From assembly GCF_963678635.1 (NCBI RefSeq), contig NC_087062.1, positions 33,641,651 to 33,705,650 on the forward strand: a stretch of 64,000 nt of DNA, written 5' to 3'. This document shows positions 41,593 to 54,231 of this stretch, in pieces. The stretch is from Symsagittifera roscoffensis (taxonomy: Eukaryota > Xenacoelomorpha > Acoela > Convolutidae). How positions within the stretch are numbered: the first letter of the stretch is position 1; each line of letters begins with the position of its first letter. Under the pieces are notes generated by a model. That model did not search any database. It saw only the letters and a program-made list of their open reading frames with translations, and was not told where the DNA came from. The position numbers and the translations under genes are program-made.

Positions 41593-43988
41593 AAAAATAT
41601 TAACATTTCAACACATCTTTTTTCTAATATTTTCAGACCAAAATACAAATCCTTCTCCTCGCACAGGACCCTAAGATTTATTAGTAACACACTATGATTG
41701 TGAAGAAAACGAACAAAAAACACTACACAAATATGCAATAAATCAAGTATCACAATGCGAAACAGAACCACAAGCTATAGAAACTACAAATGTAATAGCA
41801 ACACTGTATTCAAAAGCCCGAGCAACAACAGTTACAGGATATAAATTTACAGCAACATTTTCCGAAGAGAAAGTACATTGTTCACAAGTTTCAAACGGAA
41901 ATAAAAACCGACTTGGCCACGAATCGTTTTACCAAAGTAACATAGAATGACTTTTTCATCTAAACCCCGACGATTGTAAAAACGAATTACTCAGACTAAA
42001 TCTAACAAGAAATAAAAACACAGACAGAACAATAGTAAATTTTCATGTCTTTGCCGATTCTGTACATCAAGCAGAACTTGAACAATATCAAGGACATATT
42101 CAATTAGACGAAAAATACCCATATAACGGCGCACACGGAAGATTAACTTATGACATACACGATAAACACTGGAAACCACACATTGGAATAAATGACCCCT
42201 CAAACTGCAAAGCAGACACAAAAAATAAAGGATATTAACAAATAATGTTTTTCGATTGGAAAATACAACTCGAAAAAAAACAACTCACACGAGATTTATC
42301 TGATAACACAATGATCTATCAAGAAATTAGATTACCTTGCAAAAATGATCAAGGTTATTGTGACCCTACAACAAGGACCCAAGCAACAATTGTTTGGTTT
42401 CCCGAAGATACATGCACAACATTTCAAGTAGCAAAAATACACGCTCGAATGATAAAATTTCATGAAAAATATTTTATAGAATCAATTCCATACGAACAAG
42501 TAAACCCATCCCGGAAACAAAGTAATGATTTTAGAAATATTCATGATATAGAAAATAAATTAACACGTTTCCAAATCTATCAAGAAACAGAAATTGTATG
42601 TAAATACAGAAATACACTTTATAAAACACAATACTCTGAAATACTTGTCGAATACGAAAAAGGTTTCGACATGACCACTGGAAAAATAAAATTTGACCCT
42701 TATGCCACAAGTCATCTTATAAATGAAGGAACATCATACAACCCAGTTAACTTTCAAAAAAGCACAGGTCAACCTGGTGAAAAACTAAAACCACATGATA
42801 GTAAAAGCACACGTTTACAAGAACTATCACTAATGAATAGCACCTATTTTGGTAATATTCATTATGATATCCACTTAGATATGAAGTTAGACTACACAAT
42901 TAGTCGAATTTTTCAAGAAATGTCACTCTCCGAATTAGAGACAGTTCATCAACTATGGGAATTGGAAAGAACACAAATCCTACAATCACTCGCACTAGCA
43001 GTACTAAAAATATCTTACGCAGGATACTTATTATCAGGAAACAGATCAAATTTTCTTGATTACGAAGGAACTATTTTATGGTTTTATACTTGCACCAAAA
43101 AGGTATCACCATTATAAGTTTTCGAAGATAAACGTTGTTATAAAAGAATCCCCAAATTCTATAAAAACAAAGTACATTTGTCGACACACTTTCAAGACAA
43201 ACATATTTTTGGGATACCACAGTCCCATGTGGATCAAAAAATAGCCACAATGTAGTACAATTAAATCCCGATGAAGATAAATACTATCTCCTTACACCAT
43301 ACCCTACATAATGCAATCACTCAAAAAATTTTCACCCGAAAGCATCAGAGCTATTGCTCGTAATCCAAATATTGATTTAAAATCAATTGGAATATATTCT
43401 AAATCAGATATCCAACATCACATTAGAACACAACAATTTCAGGAATTATTAACACAAATGGACACAATACAAAGACAATCAATTGACCAGAATTTAAGAA
43501 AATTTGCCGAAACCGCAGGATTCGCAGACATTTATACACAAGATTATAGCGGATATTTTAAGGATATCAAAGACTACATATATTTAAACGGTGAAAAATA
43601 CAGACCACAAGATATTTCACCTATAAATATTTTCAGTTTTGTCACATTAAAAAACGAAATTCTAGCTTTTCTAGGATGGCCCTATTACATCTTAGAAAAA
43701 TTAACTATCTTATACGCCATGTTTAATTTTATAGGATTTCTTTTCTCACAAGTAAACAGACAAGCAAGTGTAGCACGTATACTATTTGCAGGAGTTTTTG
43801 GAATTTTTTCCTCATCAATAAGCAAAATACTTTTAGATGCACAAATAAAAGAATATAATACAAAAATATCCACAAGACCAAACACATATAACGAAGAAAA
43901 TAATAATATAGATACAACATCTACAGCACCACAGATACCAACCCTACCACAAAACCATCCATTATCATTAGTTCCCGGTATATTTTGA
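41582..43988 (+). pseudogene. env: Env of element 2, copy 1
   Basis: Aligned with the intact env at 19331. It is disabled by a TAA in the GPQD region near 41671, a TGA near 41948 and a TAA near 42237. A TAA follows near 43116, with a frameshift near 43180 and another near the C-terminus. The longest open pieces are 42245-43117 and 43311-43988. About 42 bases between the two membrane segments of element 1 are absent here. The PTAP motif of the tail is changed to STAP. Confidence 0.85.
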
Positions 43989-44152
43989 AACCTAGCAATC
44001 ACACATAATCCAAATTTTAGACCAAATGCAACACAAGTCCCATCCAACACAATGACTTATCATTAACAAAACGATAATACATATGAACAAATTATAGAAC
44101 AACCTCACACCACCACTTTTTAATCTCGAAATAATCATTTTTTTAGCCCACA

Positions 44153-44681
44153 ATGAGCCGACAACTTGGATCCCTCCATCGCTCAAATTCCCACCCAACC
44201 AACATCCAAACTCCAATCCCAATCATACCACTTTTTGCTTTCCCACCACCCGATTTTCCGATTAATATTATATCATCAAGCACGAGTTCTGATACTAACT
44301 CAGATATTTCAGTTTTATCTTCTATCTCACAATTTAAAAACTCTAATGTAGAAACCCCCGACGAATTTGCAGACTCTGAACCATCTCCCTCAAATTATAC
44401 CCAGACCAACTCCTCAGTTTTTTCAAAACCCCCTTTTCAACCAATCCCATCTAATCATCCACTCCCATCCATTTCCCCTCCTTCTTACGCTTCCCAAGTA
44501 ACCCCAACCTATTCTTCACTTCAATCCGACAGATCATATAATAATTCCCCAGATACCCCCCAAATTTCCCAGAAGCTTGATAATTTTATAACTTTACAAC
44601 AACAATTAATACACCCCAACACCCTTTCAATACGTCAACTATCATCCACATTAACATCCTCAAATCCACCTACTCCCACAC
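44153..44681 (+). pseudogene. ORF6 of element 2, copy 1, truncated
   Basis: Begins with the same MSRQLGSLHRSNSHPTN start as ORF6 of element 1 and covers only the Pro/Ser-rich N-terminal ~176 residues. At 44682 it runs into a displaced env piece; the frame continues by chance to 44878. The folded C-terminal domain is absent from this copy. Confidence 0.8.
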
Positions 44682-44806
44682 AGTTACAGGATATACAACA
44701 GTTACAGGATATAAATTTACAGCAACATTTTCCGAAGAGAAAGTACATTGTTCACAAGTTTCAAACGGAAATAAAAACCGACTTGACCACGAATCGTTTT
44801 ACAAAT
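44682..44806 (+). other. Junction patch: displaced ~110-base env fragment
   Basis: CAGTTACAGGATATA occurs twice in a row. It is followed by env sequence matching about 41826-41933, which then jumps to ATTATCACTACCGTC of ORF4. The patch has CTTGACCACGAA where both env copies of element 2 have CTTGGCCACGAA. Confidence 0.85.
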
Positions 44807-47800
44807 ATTATCACTACCGTCAACACCATCATTAAATCAAATTTCACCGACGCTTTTCCCTTTAAATTTTCCAAATAACCTCGACGCTAGATATCGAGAA
44901 CAATCATCAACAAATATCCCTTTACGACTAGATTGGAATACATTCGTAGCACCCCCACCATTATTTGGACAACATCAAGAAAGTAACGACTCCACAGTTG
45001 GGCACTCAGTAGATTACAATATAGACAAGATATTCGAGAACACAATATTCAAATACTTCAACAAAATAGTCTCCAATTAAAATTTGAAATCACAATCAAA
45101 CTTAATATTATTGTTCAACACCCCTACCCATTAAATCCACCAAATATAACAGCTCAATCACTACCGCCACCATTCATAACCACTGAAGTAATGTACAAAT
45201 ACGATAGATATACGAAAAACACAATTGGTTACATAACATTTTATAACCCATACTCAGGATTATCATACACATGTATATTCTAAAAATATTAACATTTCAA
45301 CACATCTTTTTTCTAATATTTTCAGACCAAAATACAAATCCTTCTCCTCGCACAGGACCCTAAGATTTATTAGTAACACACTATGATTGTGAAGAAAACG
45401 AACAAAAAACACTACACAAATATGCAATAAATCAAGTATCACAATGCGAAACAGAACCACAAGCTATAGAAACTACAAATGTAATAGCAACACTGTATTC
45501 AAAAGCCCGAGCAACAACAGTTACAGGATATAAATTTACAGCAACATTTTCCGAAGAGAAAGTACATTGTTCACAAGTTTCAAACGGAAATAAAAACCGA
45601 CTTGGCCACGAATCGTTTTACCAAAGTAACATAGAATGACTTTTTCATCTAAACCCCGACGATTGTAAAAACGAATTACTCAGACTAAATCTAACAAGAA
45701 ATAAAAACACAGACAGAACAATAGTAAATTTTCATGTCTTTGCCGATTCTGTACATCAAGCAGAACTTGAACAATATCAAGGACATATTCAATTAGACGA
45801 AAAATACCCATATAACGGCGCACACGGAAGATTAACTTATGACATACACGATAAACACTGGATACCACACATTGGAATAAATGACCCCTCAAACTGCAAA
45901 GCAGACACAAAAAATAAAGGATATTAACAAATAATGTTTTTCGATTGGAAAATACAACTCGAAAAAAAACAACTCACACGAGATTTATCTGATAACACAA
46001 TGATCTATCAAGGAATTAGATTACCTTGCAAAAATGATCAACGTTATTGTGACCCTACAGCAAGGACCCAAGCAACAATTGTTTGGTTTCCCGAAGATAC
46101 ATGCACAACATTTCAAGTAGCAAAAATACACGCTCGAATGATAAAATTTCATGAAAAATATTTTATAGAATCAATTCCATACGAACAAGTAAACCCATCC
46201 CGGAAACAAAGTAATGATTTTAGAAATATTCATGATATAGAAAATAAATTAACACGTTTCCAAATCTATCAAGAAACAGAAATTGCATGTAAATACAGAA
46301 ATACACTTTATAAAACACAATACTCTGAAATACTTGTCGAATACGAAAAAGGTTTCGACATGACCACTGGAAAAATAAAATTTGACCCTTATGCCACAAG
46401 TCATCCTATAAATGAAGGAACATCATACAACCCAGTTAACTTTCAAAAAAGCACAGGTCAACCTGGTAGAAAACTAAAACCACATGATAGTAAAAGGACA
46501 CGTTTACAAGATTTATCACTAATGAATAGCACCTATTTTGGTAATATTCATTATGATATCCACTTAGATATGAAGTTAGACTACACAATTAGTCGAATTT
46601 TTCAAGAAATGTCACTCTCCGAATTAGAGACAGTTCATCAACTATGGGAATTGGAAAGAACACAAATCCTACAATCACTCGCACTAGCAGTACTAAAAAT
46701 ATCTTACGCAGGATACTTATTATCAGGAAACAGATCAAATTTTCTTGATTACGAAGGAACTATTTTATGGTTTTATACTTGCACCAAAAAGGTATCACCA
46801 TTATAAGTTTTCGAAGATAAACGTTGTTATAAAAGAATCCCCATATTCTATAAAAACAAAGTACATTTGTCGACACACTTTCAAGACGAACATATTTTTG
46901 GGATACCACAGTCCCATGTTGATCAGAAAATAGCCACAATGTAGTACAATTAAATCCCGATGAACATAAATACTATCTCCTTACACCATACCCTACAATA
47001 ATGCAATCACTCAAAAAATTTTCACCCGAAAGCATCAGAGCTATTGCTCGTAATCCAAATACTGATTTACAATCAATTGGAATATATTCTAAATCAGATA
47101 TCCAACATCACATTAGAACACAACAATTTCAGGAATTATTAACACAAATGGACACAATACAAAGACAATCAATTGACCAGAATTTAAGAAAACTTGCGAA
47201 ACCGCAGGATTCGCAGACATTTATACACAAGATTATAGCGGATATTTTAAGGATATCAAAGACTACATATATTTAAACGGTGAAAAATACAGACCACAAG
47301 ATATTTCACCTATAAATATTTTCAGTTTTGTCACATTAAAAAACGAAATTCTAGCTTTTCTAGGATGGCCCTATTACATCTTAGAAAATTTAACTATCTT
47401 ATACGCCATGTTTAATTTTATAGGATTTCTTTTCTCACAAGTAAACAGACAAGCAAGTGTAGCACGTATACTATTTGCAGGAGTTTTTCGAATTTTTTCC
47501 TCATCAATAAACAAAATACTTTTAGATGCACAAATAAAAGAATATAATACAAAAATATCCACAAGACCAAACACATATAACGAAGAACATAATAATATAG
47601 ATACAACACCTACAGCACCACAGATACCAACCCTACCACAAAACCATCCATTATCATTAGTTCCCGGTATATTTTGAAACCTAAACATACATAATCACAC
47701 ATAATCCAAATTTTAGACCAAATGCAACACAAGTCCCATCCAACACAATGACACATCATTAACAAAACGATAATACATATGAATAAATTATAGAACAACC

Positions 47801-48379
47801 TCACACCACCACTTTTTAATCTCGAAATAATCATTTTTTTAGCCCACAATGAGCCGACAACTTGGATCCCTCCATCGCTCAAATTCCCACCCAACCAACC
47901 TCCAAACTCCAATCCCAATCATACCACTTTTTGCTTTCCCACCACCCGATTTTCCGATTATTAATATATCATCAAGCACGAGTTCTGATACTAACTCAGA
48001 TATTTCAGTTTTACCTTCTATCTCACAATTTAAAAACTTTAATGTAGAAACCCCCGACGAATTTGCAGACTCTGAACCATCTCCCTCAAATTATACCCAG
48101 ACCAACTCCTCAGTTTTTTCAAAACCCCCTTTTCAACCAATCCCATCTAATCATCCACTCCCATCCATTTCCCCTACTTCTTACGCTTCCCAAGTAACCC
48201 CAACCTATTCTTCACTTCATTCCGACAGATCATATAATAATTCCCCAGATACCCCCCAAATTTCCCAGGAGCTTGATAATTTTATAACTTTACAACAACA
48301 ATTAATACACCCCAACACCCTTTCAATACGTCAACTATCATCTACATTAACATCCTCAAATCCACCTACTCCCACACCC
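44807..48379 (+). repeat. Internal direct duplication of element 2, copy 2
   Basis: Second copy of 41101-44681. It continues past the breakpoint into the rest of ORF6. Confidence 0.9.
45271..47677 (+). pseudogene. env: Env of element 2, copy 2
   Basis: Carries the same disabling stops as copy 1 at the equivalent places (near 45360, 45637, 45926 and 46804) and the same frameshift near 46869. It has one frameshift of its own near 47197. The open middle piece is 45934-46806. The tail keeps PTAP. Confidence 0.85.
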
Positions 48380-49681
48380 TCCTCAGCTTACACTCCATCA
48401 TTAGCACGATCATCAACATCCACCGAAACGCCAACTAGCAGTCACAGAGCTTATCGCACTTTTAAACGAAAATTCCCAAATCACCCATTCCCGACCAAAC
48501 CCGGGACAGCCCGCGAATATATTAATCACCCGCAACACACCAACACGAAAAGTTTTCTTGAAATCACCTTACCCTCATTTCCGCAATATACATTAAACAC
48601 ACCTAACGATACTAATGACACACGCAATTTTGTAGATGAACATGTTTTAATGCCAACACTTCATTGGACAGCTTATTATAATTTTATTAACCCCCTTTGC
48701 CTACCACTAGCAAATACTCATGACAGCATAGAAAAGAACAAAGACATGTTATATAGACTCACCACAACACTAACACCTCGAAAATTTACTTACGTTGGAT
48801 ATAAAAAGTTACTAAAAACATTCACTGCACCCCGAGCTAACGAATTTACAATAGAATACTACGATCATAATATCATCCGCCCTAATCAATACCAATTTTT
48901 AGATGAAGACCGCTTCGCAAACCCGCAACTAACAGAAAAAATTTTCATCAAAACATCATACGTATTCACACTTAATATTTTTGATAGAAAGAATGACCAT
49001 ATTATTTCAGAATCACTAGCTGATATTCAAGCATACGAGAGCTTTTATGATAAATTTCAGTTATTCTCACTAACCTTTCACTTTCTTTCACCACAGGAAC
49101 GCGATTTGCACTGTTCCCACGATATTATGTTACGCACTACACAAACGCACACATATACATAGTATCGTTTTATACAAAATCGTTTTGATTTGCACACCCC
49201 ATCAAGACAACCTCACTATCGTTTTCAGTTCCCAAACTCAAAGTACACGTCACCATTTTTCCTAAATTTTACATATTGCATCAAAGATACTAACCTCCAC
49301 GGTATCCTCCGTAACTATGACCCAGTTACCCAAATGTATATATTCTGTCCCATCACGAAGACCTTCAATGCCGAAGAATCCAGACCCTTCCTTATCCCGC
49401 ATGAATTTATCCAGCCTATTGAAATACCCATATTAGAATTCATTCACAATACTAAATATAATCATAAAATGTACAACCTCATTCAAAACACACCTTACGA
49501 GTTTGCAGTAGGCACCGAAGAACTACACACCATTAAAGCACTTCAATTGCTTTGGCCACTAAAAACTAAAAACATCATACGCATACTAGCCAAATTACTA
49601 ACAACATCAAATATGATACACGACATCTTCCCCCACGGCTTTTTCCCAGAAGATTTAACTATAAATTTAACTATAAATTAA
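47849..49681 (+). pseudogene. ORF6 of element 2, copy 2, nearly full length
   Basis: Reads through the Pro/Ser-rich half and most of the folded domain for 437 codons. It stops at a TAG (49160-49162) where element 1 has a Ser codon, then continues in frame to the same HDIFPHGFFP end. Apart from that single stop, the folded part matches element 1 well. This comparison is the main evidence that ORF6 is a conserved gene. Confidence 0.8.
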
Positions 49682-51273
49682 AATACTTTTAACTAATAAA
49701 TTCAAATTAGTACTAACCAATTTTTATCGATGTTTGATTTATATTTCTAGTCTTCGCACCACGATCACCTACAAAAAAGAAAAGAAAAATAAAAATACAA
49801 ACTTGTTAAATTATCTTAAAATTCATTAATTTCTTGCACTAAATAATGTAGTAAAATTCATACCAAATGTAGTAATTTTATTTATATATTATTTCCCCAT
49901 GAAGCAGTAAAATTAAATACGATGAAAATTTATAATTTTAAATTTCCCCAAAACGCAGTAAAATTCAAATTCAATGCAATAAATTGATAAAATGAGAAAG
50001 CAGTACTAACCTTTTCAATATTTTCATTCACTCGCTCAAGAATTTTATCCAAACTCGCACAGCTCGCCCACGAAGAATTGTTTAAATAATGATTTTGAGT
50101 TTCAAGCTTTCACAATAAAGAACTCTAACACACAATAACAAGTTTCAAACTTTCCTTTAACCCGGTTGGAAAGGAATTATATGCTAAACCAAACTAACCA
50201 ACGCAGCTTACTAAACACTACAAATCATAAAATAACAGCATGACCAAGAAAAGAAAACCAACGGTACCCAAACCGGATTAACCCAGTTTAAAACTGGATA
50301 GTTTATTCTTTTGAAGACTATTATAAAGTCTAAAAAAGAAATAATAAAACACAAAAAAGTCGCAAGACAAACCCATACCAAAAACAATTTGATTTTTGAA
50401 AAAAGGACACAACCAAAGTAACATAAGAAAGACCAACATAAAACCAACATAAAACGTTATCACAAAACAGGACCTCTCAAAGAAACAGCATGAAATCATA
50501 CTCCCACTCCTGGCCTAACCCACCAGAGAGGACGCCCTGAGCATGCTCTATAGCCGGCCTAACCCACCGCGCTACATCCACGTTTTGTGACCACACTTCT
50601 ATTTTTAATAAGAGGTACTCAAGGGTGAGTAACTCTTCAAAACAACCGAACTAAAACAAAACTATTTTGTGAAAACAACTAACTAAATTCATGATTAAAA
50701 AACCGAATTAACATAATTTTATAAAATGTAAATCATACTTTGCAGTATATAGATCAATACACAACAACAAAGACGAACATCCAAAGACTAGATGATCCCA
50801 TCACACTCGAACAAAAGAATGGCTAAAACACAACCGACATGCCGTCCACAATCACAACTCAAAGGATTTAGAGTACGACTTGACTTCGCAGAAAAGGACT
50901 TCATTGAACTAGAACAATGACCACCTCGATGATCAAGTATACGTACAGATCCGAGTTACAAGGCATCCCTTCCACACACGATCTTCACGCCATTCCCAGA
51001 CGAGGTTGCACACAAAACAAGTTCTCTACATAATACAGAAAAAACTGTCATAGCAAACCATTTCGAAATCGGTTTGATTTCATTGGGGATCACAGTCGTT
51101 GTCGAATGACGACATAATAATTTCCTATCCATAATTCCAGCGTCCTGGAACGTTTTTCTCCAAGAGGAACCGGATAAGAAAATGATGTTTGCCAAATACC
51201 AACGTTCATCATCCATCTTTCAAATTGCAGAGACGAAAGATAGTTCTAAAAAACTCTGTAAACCCCGGATGGG
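49682..51273 (+). other. Conserved noncoding 3' region of element 2
   Basis: Aligned with 23752-25367. It keeps TACTAAC plus acceptor (about 49711-49750), the G(C/T)AGTAAA motif series, the CCAGTTTAAAACTGG hairpin and the GC-rich palindromic block. The CAG|GTAAGT donor of element 1 is not present. Confidence 0.5.
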
Positions 51274-51684
51274 TGGAACCTGATCTAAACTACATTTTAT
51301 TATTGGATAAATCAGATATTTTACCACTGTAAAATATTTTATATTAACCAATCATAATCCATCTAACTAACAACCCACTTATTTGTAAGTGCTGAAATTA
51401 CTTGTAATTTCAGCACCAGAGAGATTTGAATTTAACTTAGAAATTAGTTGCCTCTCCAAGAGAACTTCAGCTGCCGCAATAAGCCAGTATACTCTAGATC
51501 TATTGAGCCTAGCAGAGACTAGTTAAACACCCTGAGACTAGTAGATATAAGAGTAAGATTAGGATCGGTATTAGACTAAGAAGTTGCACGAATCTATCCG
51601 GCCGAAAATAAGATAGCGTGACGAGCAGATGGTGTACCCTATCCGAAATTACTCTATGAGTTAACCACCATCGGTTCTAACTCA
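51274..51684 (+). repeat. Element 2 3' LTR
   Basis: 411 bp, starting TGGAACCTGATC and ending GGTTCTAACTCA. It is full length and carries the perfect form of the 13-bp hairpin. Confidence 0.95.
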
Positions 51685-52762
51685 AAGGGTCATTGGAAAG
51701 AGTTGAATGATATATCCTGATAAAAACCATTTCGGTTGTGGTTCAAACGGCTTCAATGTCGACAAAAAACTGGTTCGATCAAATCTTTAGAGTTGTAGCT
51801 CAGTTTCGAGCGATTAAAGCGACCAAGTTTTGATCGTTACAAGAAAATGTAACAACATTTAAGGCTTTTTATTTACAAAAAACCTTGAAATGTACCAAAA
51901 TGACAACTAGTTTTTAAAAATTTCACTTGCAACTTTGTTGGTATTCAAAGCTTTCCAAAAAAAAAATTAAAAAAAGATATGCAAAAATGTGTTTTTTTTC
52001 TTTTGTTTGTTTGTCATTCTTTTTTTAAACAACTGTAGTTTTTGTATAAATTTGGTCGGAGCATCACAGCACACTATTTGCACAGCAACTGGGTCTATTT
52101 ATAAACTTTTAAAAAGTTTTTGTTGCATTACCTTTTATCTCTAGTATTAAAGTCTCTCAATATCCAAAGAGTTCGTTGCCATCAAAACTGTGTTCGTCAC
52201 ACCCGTAGATTAGGAAAATTTAAATAACAATGCTAGCTTGCTCCATTCTTGTTTTTCATTAACCTTTAAACTCACTTGTCTAAACCTAGCTAGATAACAT
52301 TTACAAAATAAACTTATATCGTAAAATTTGGTGAACAAAAACAGAAGATTAAAACAAACAAGTCTCGGGATTGTTTAGTCCTTCAGTGGTCTCGTCACAA
52401 AATTTCAGGACCACTGGAAAGACTAGGACTAACTGTCACTGAGGGTTTAACAAAACTGAATTTCTGTTTAATCTGTTTTGTAGTGTTTTCTTGTTTCTGG
52501 TTGTAATACTTTGCAGTTCGAATTTCTGTTTAATTGTTTATTAACTGTTTATAACTGTTTATTAAAAATTTTCGGAACTACGTGCATTGTCAATATATTT
52601 ACAAAGAATTAATCTATATGACGACAAAATATCAATTATTGGAAAAATTACGTTGTTCTAGGTAGATTTTCAGTTCTCAGCCATCGTGTTAAAAAATTTT
52701 AGCCAATCACAGGTGAACTCGAACTTTGGTTATTTAAAACAAATTTTTAGTCTCAAGTTAAC
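51685..52762. other. AT-rich noncoding stretch
   Basis: No gene or clear repeat seen. There are long T and A runs around 51950-52030. Confidence 0.6.
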
Positions 52763-52764
52763 TA

Positions 52765-53496
52765 CAGTGCTGATTTAAATTAACCGGACAAAACGCGTTA
52801 AACTTGAAAATTAAAACCTGTTTTTCTCAAATTGGGTTGGGTTTAGGAGAAAACTTATGAAGACAAAACTTGCTTAAAATTTTAGCAGAATTAATATGGT
52901 GTAATTTGTTTTGCGAATTTCGGGCCCAAAATTTTACCCCAAAAATGGGTTATGTTGGCTTTTCTTAGTTAATCAAAAATTACGCCAAAAATACCCGGCC
53001 GATCACAGAAATAATTATATCAAAGTGAGCCCATTACGTAGCCCAACAAACTTTATGAAGGGTGTTTTCTCCAAAATATTGTATAAGTTAATTTATTTTT
53101 GTTTGATAGACAAAAAAGGTCATTTTTACTATATAAAATATCAAATTTTTATTTAAAAACAATTTTTAAACAATTTGCAATTTTTTTTGGAGAAAACACC
53201 CTTCATAAAGTTTGTTGGGCTACGTAATGGGCTCACTTTGATATAATTATTTCTGTGATCGGCCGGGTATTTTTGGCGTAATTTTTGATTAACTAAGAAA
53301 AGCCAACATAACCCATTTTTGGGGTAAAATTTTGGGCCCGAAATTCGCAAAACAAATTACACCATATTAATTCTGCTAAAATTTTAAGCAAGTTTTGTCT
53401 TCATAAGTTTTCTCCTAAACTTAACCCAATTTGAGAAAAACGGGTTTTAAATTTCAAGTTTAACGCATTTTGTCCGGTTAATTTAAATCAGCACTG
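52765..53496 (+). mobile_element. Palindromic Tc1/mariner-type MITE, copy A
   Basis: 732 bp, flanked by TA. The ends are CAGTGCTGATTTAAATTAAC and its reverse complement. Two arms of about 308 bp are inverted copies of each other with only a handful of mismatches, around a 116-bp loop (53073-53188). The TA target and CAGT ends point to the Tc1/mariner superfamily. There is no transposase, so it would have moved in trans. Confidence 0.85.
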
Positions 53497-53498
53497 TA

Positions 53499-54229
53499 CA
53501 GTGCTTATTTAAATTAACCGGACAAAACGCGTTAAACTTCAAATTTCAAACGCATTTTTCTCAAATTGGGTTGAGTTCAGGTGAAAACTTATGAAGACAA
53601 AACTTGCTTAGAATTTTAGCAGAACTAATATGGTGTAATTTGTTTTGCAAAACTCGGGTCCGAAATTTTACCCCAAAAATGGGTCATTTTGGCTTTTCTT
53701 AATTATTAAAAAATTACGCCAAAAATACCCAGTCGATCGCAGACATAATTATATCAAAGTGAGCAACTTATGTAGCTCAACAAACTTTAAGAAGGATATT
53801 TTCTTCAAAAAATATTGCATATTGTTTAAAAAATTTTTCAAATAAAAAGTTGGTATTTTCTACAGTAAAAACGACCTTTTTTGTCTATCAAACAAAAATA
53901 AATTAACTTCTACAATATTTTGGAGATTATACCCTTCTTAAAGTTTGTTGGGCTACGTAAGGGGCTCACTTTGATATAATTTTCTCTGTGATCAACTGGG
54001 TATTTTTGGCGTAATTTTCTAATAACTAAGAAAAGCCAAAATGACCCATTTTTGGGGGAAAATTTCGGACCCGAATTTCGCAAAACAAATTACACCATAT
54101 TAATTCTGCTAAAATTCTAAGCAAGTTTTGTCTTCATAAGTTTTCACCTAAACTCAACCAAATTTGAGAAAAATGCGTTTTAAATTTCAAGTTTAACGCG
54201 TTTTGTGCGGTTAATTTAAATCAGCACTG
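53499..54229 (-). mobile_element. Palindromic Tc1/mariner-type MITE, copy B, opposite orientation
   Basis: 731 bp of the same family, starting one TA after copy A and ending at TA 54230-54231. The arms are more diverged than in copy A. The central loop, read as reverse complement (ATTTATTTTTGTTTGATAGA and neighbours), matches the loop of copy A, so B lies in the opposite orientation. Confidence 0.85.
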
Positions 54230-54231
54230 TA

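Larger units (their letters stand above)
41101..44681 (+). repeat. Internal direct duplication of element 2, copy 1
   Basis: Starts at ATTATCACTACCGTC in ORF4 and ends at TACTCCCACAC in ORF6. It is nearly identical to 44807-48379, with a small number of substitutions and short indels, including 17 extra bases near 41460. Confidence 0.9.
29127..51684 (+). mobile_element. Element 2: older, rearranged 22.6-kb relative of element 1
   Basis: Same gene order as element 1, but with the full gag region and a direct internal duplication of about 3.6 kb covering part of ORF4, env and the start of ORF6. The 5' LTR lacks its first ~49 bases, so no target duplication can be read. The two LTRs differ at about 7 of 361 positions by eye (~2%). 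Pol, gag, ORF4, env and ORF6 all carry stops or frameshifts; ORF0, ORF1 and the 62-aa ORF are still open. Without the duplication, the element would be about 19 kb. Confidence 0.95.

Noticed and set aside
41101-48379. Two separate nested elements instead of one duplicated element
   Set aside because: There is no LTR between the copies, and the junction lies inside ORF6.
52911-53350. Two nearly identical ORFs facing each other
   Set aside because: They are the same sequence in the two arms of a palindromic MITE, with no conserved protein motif.
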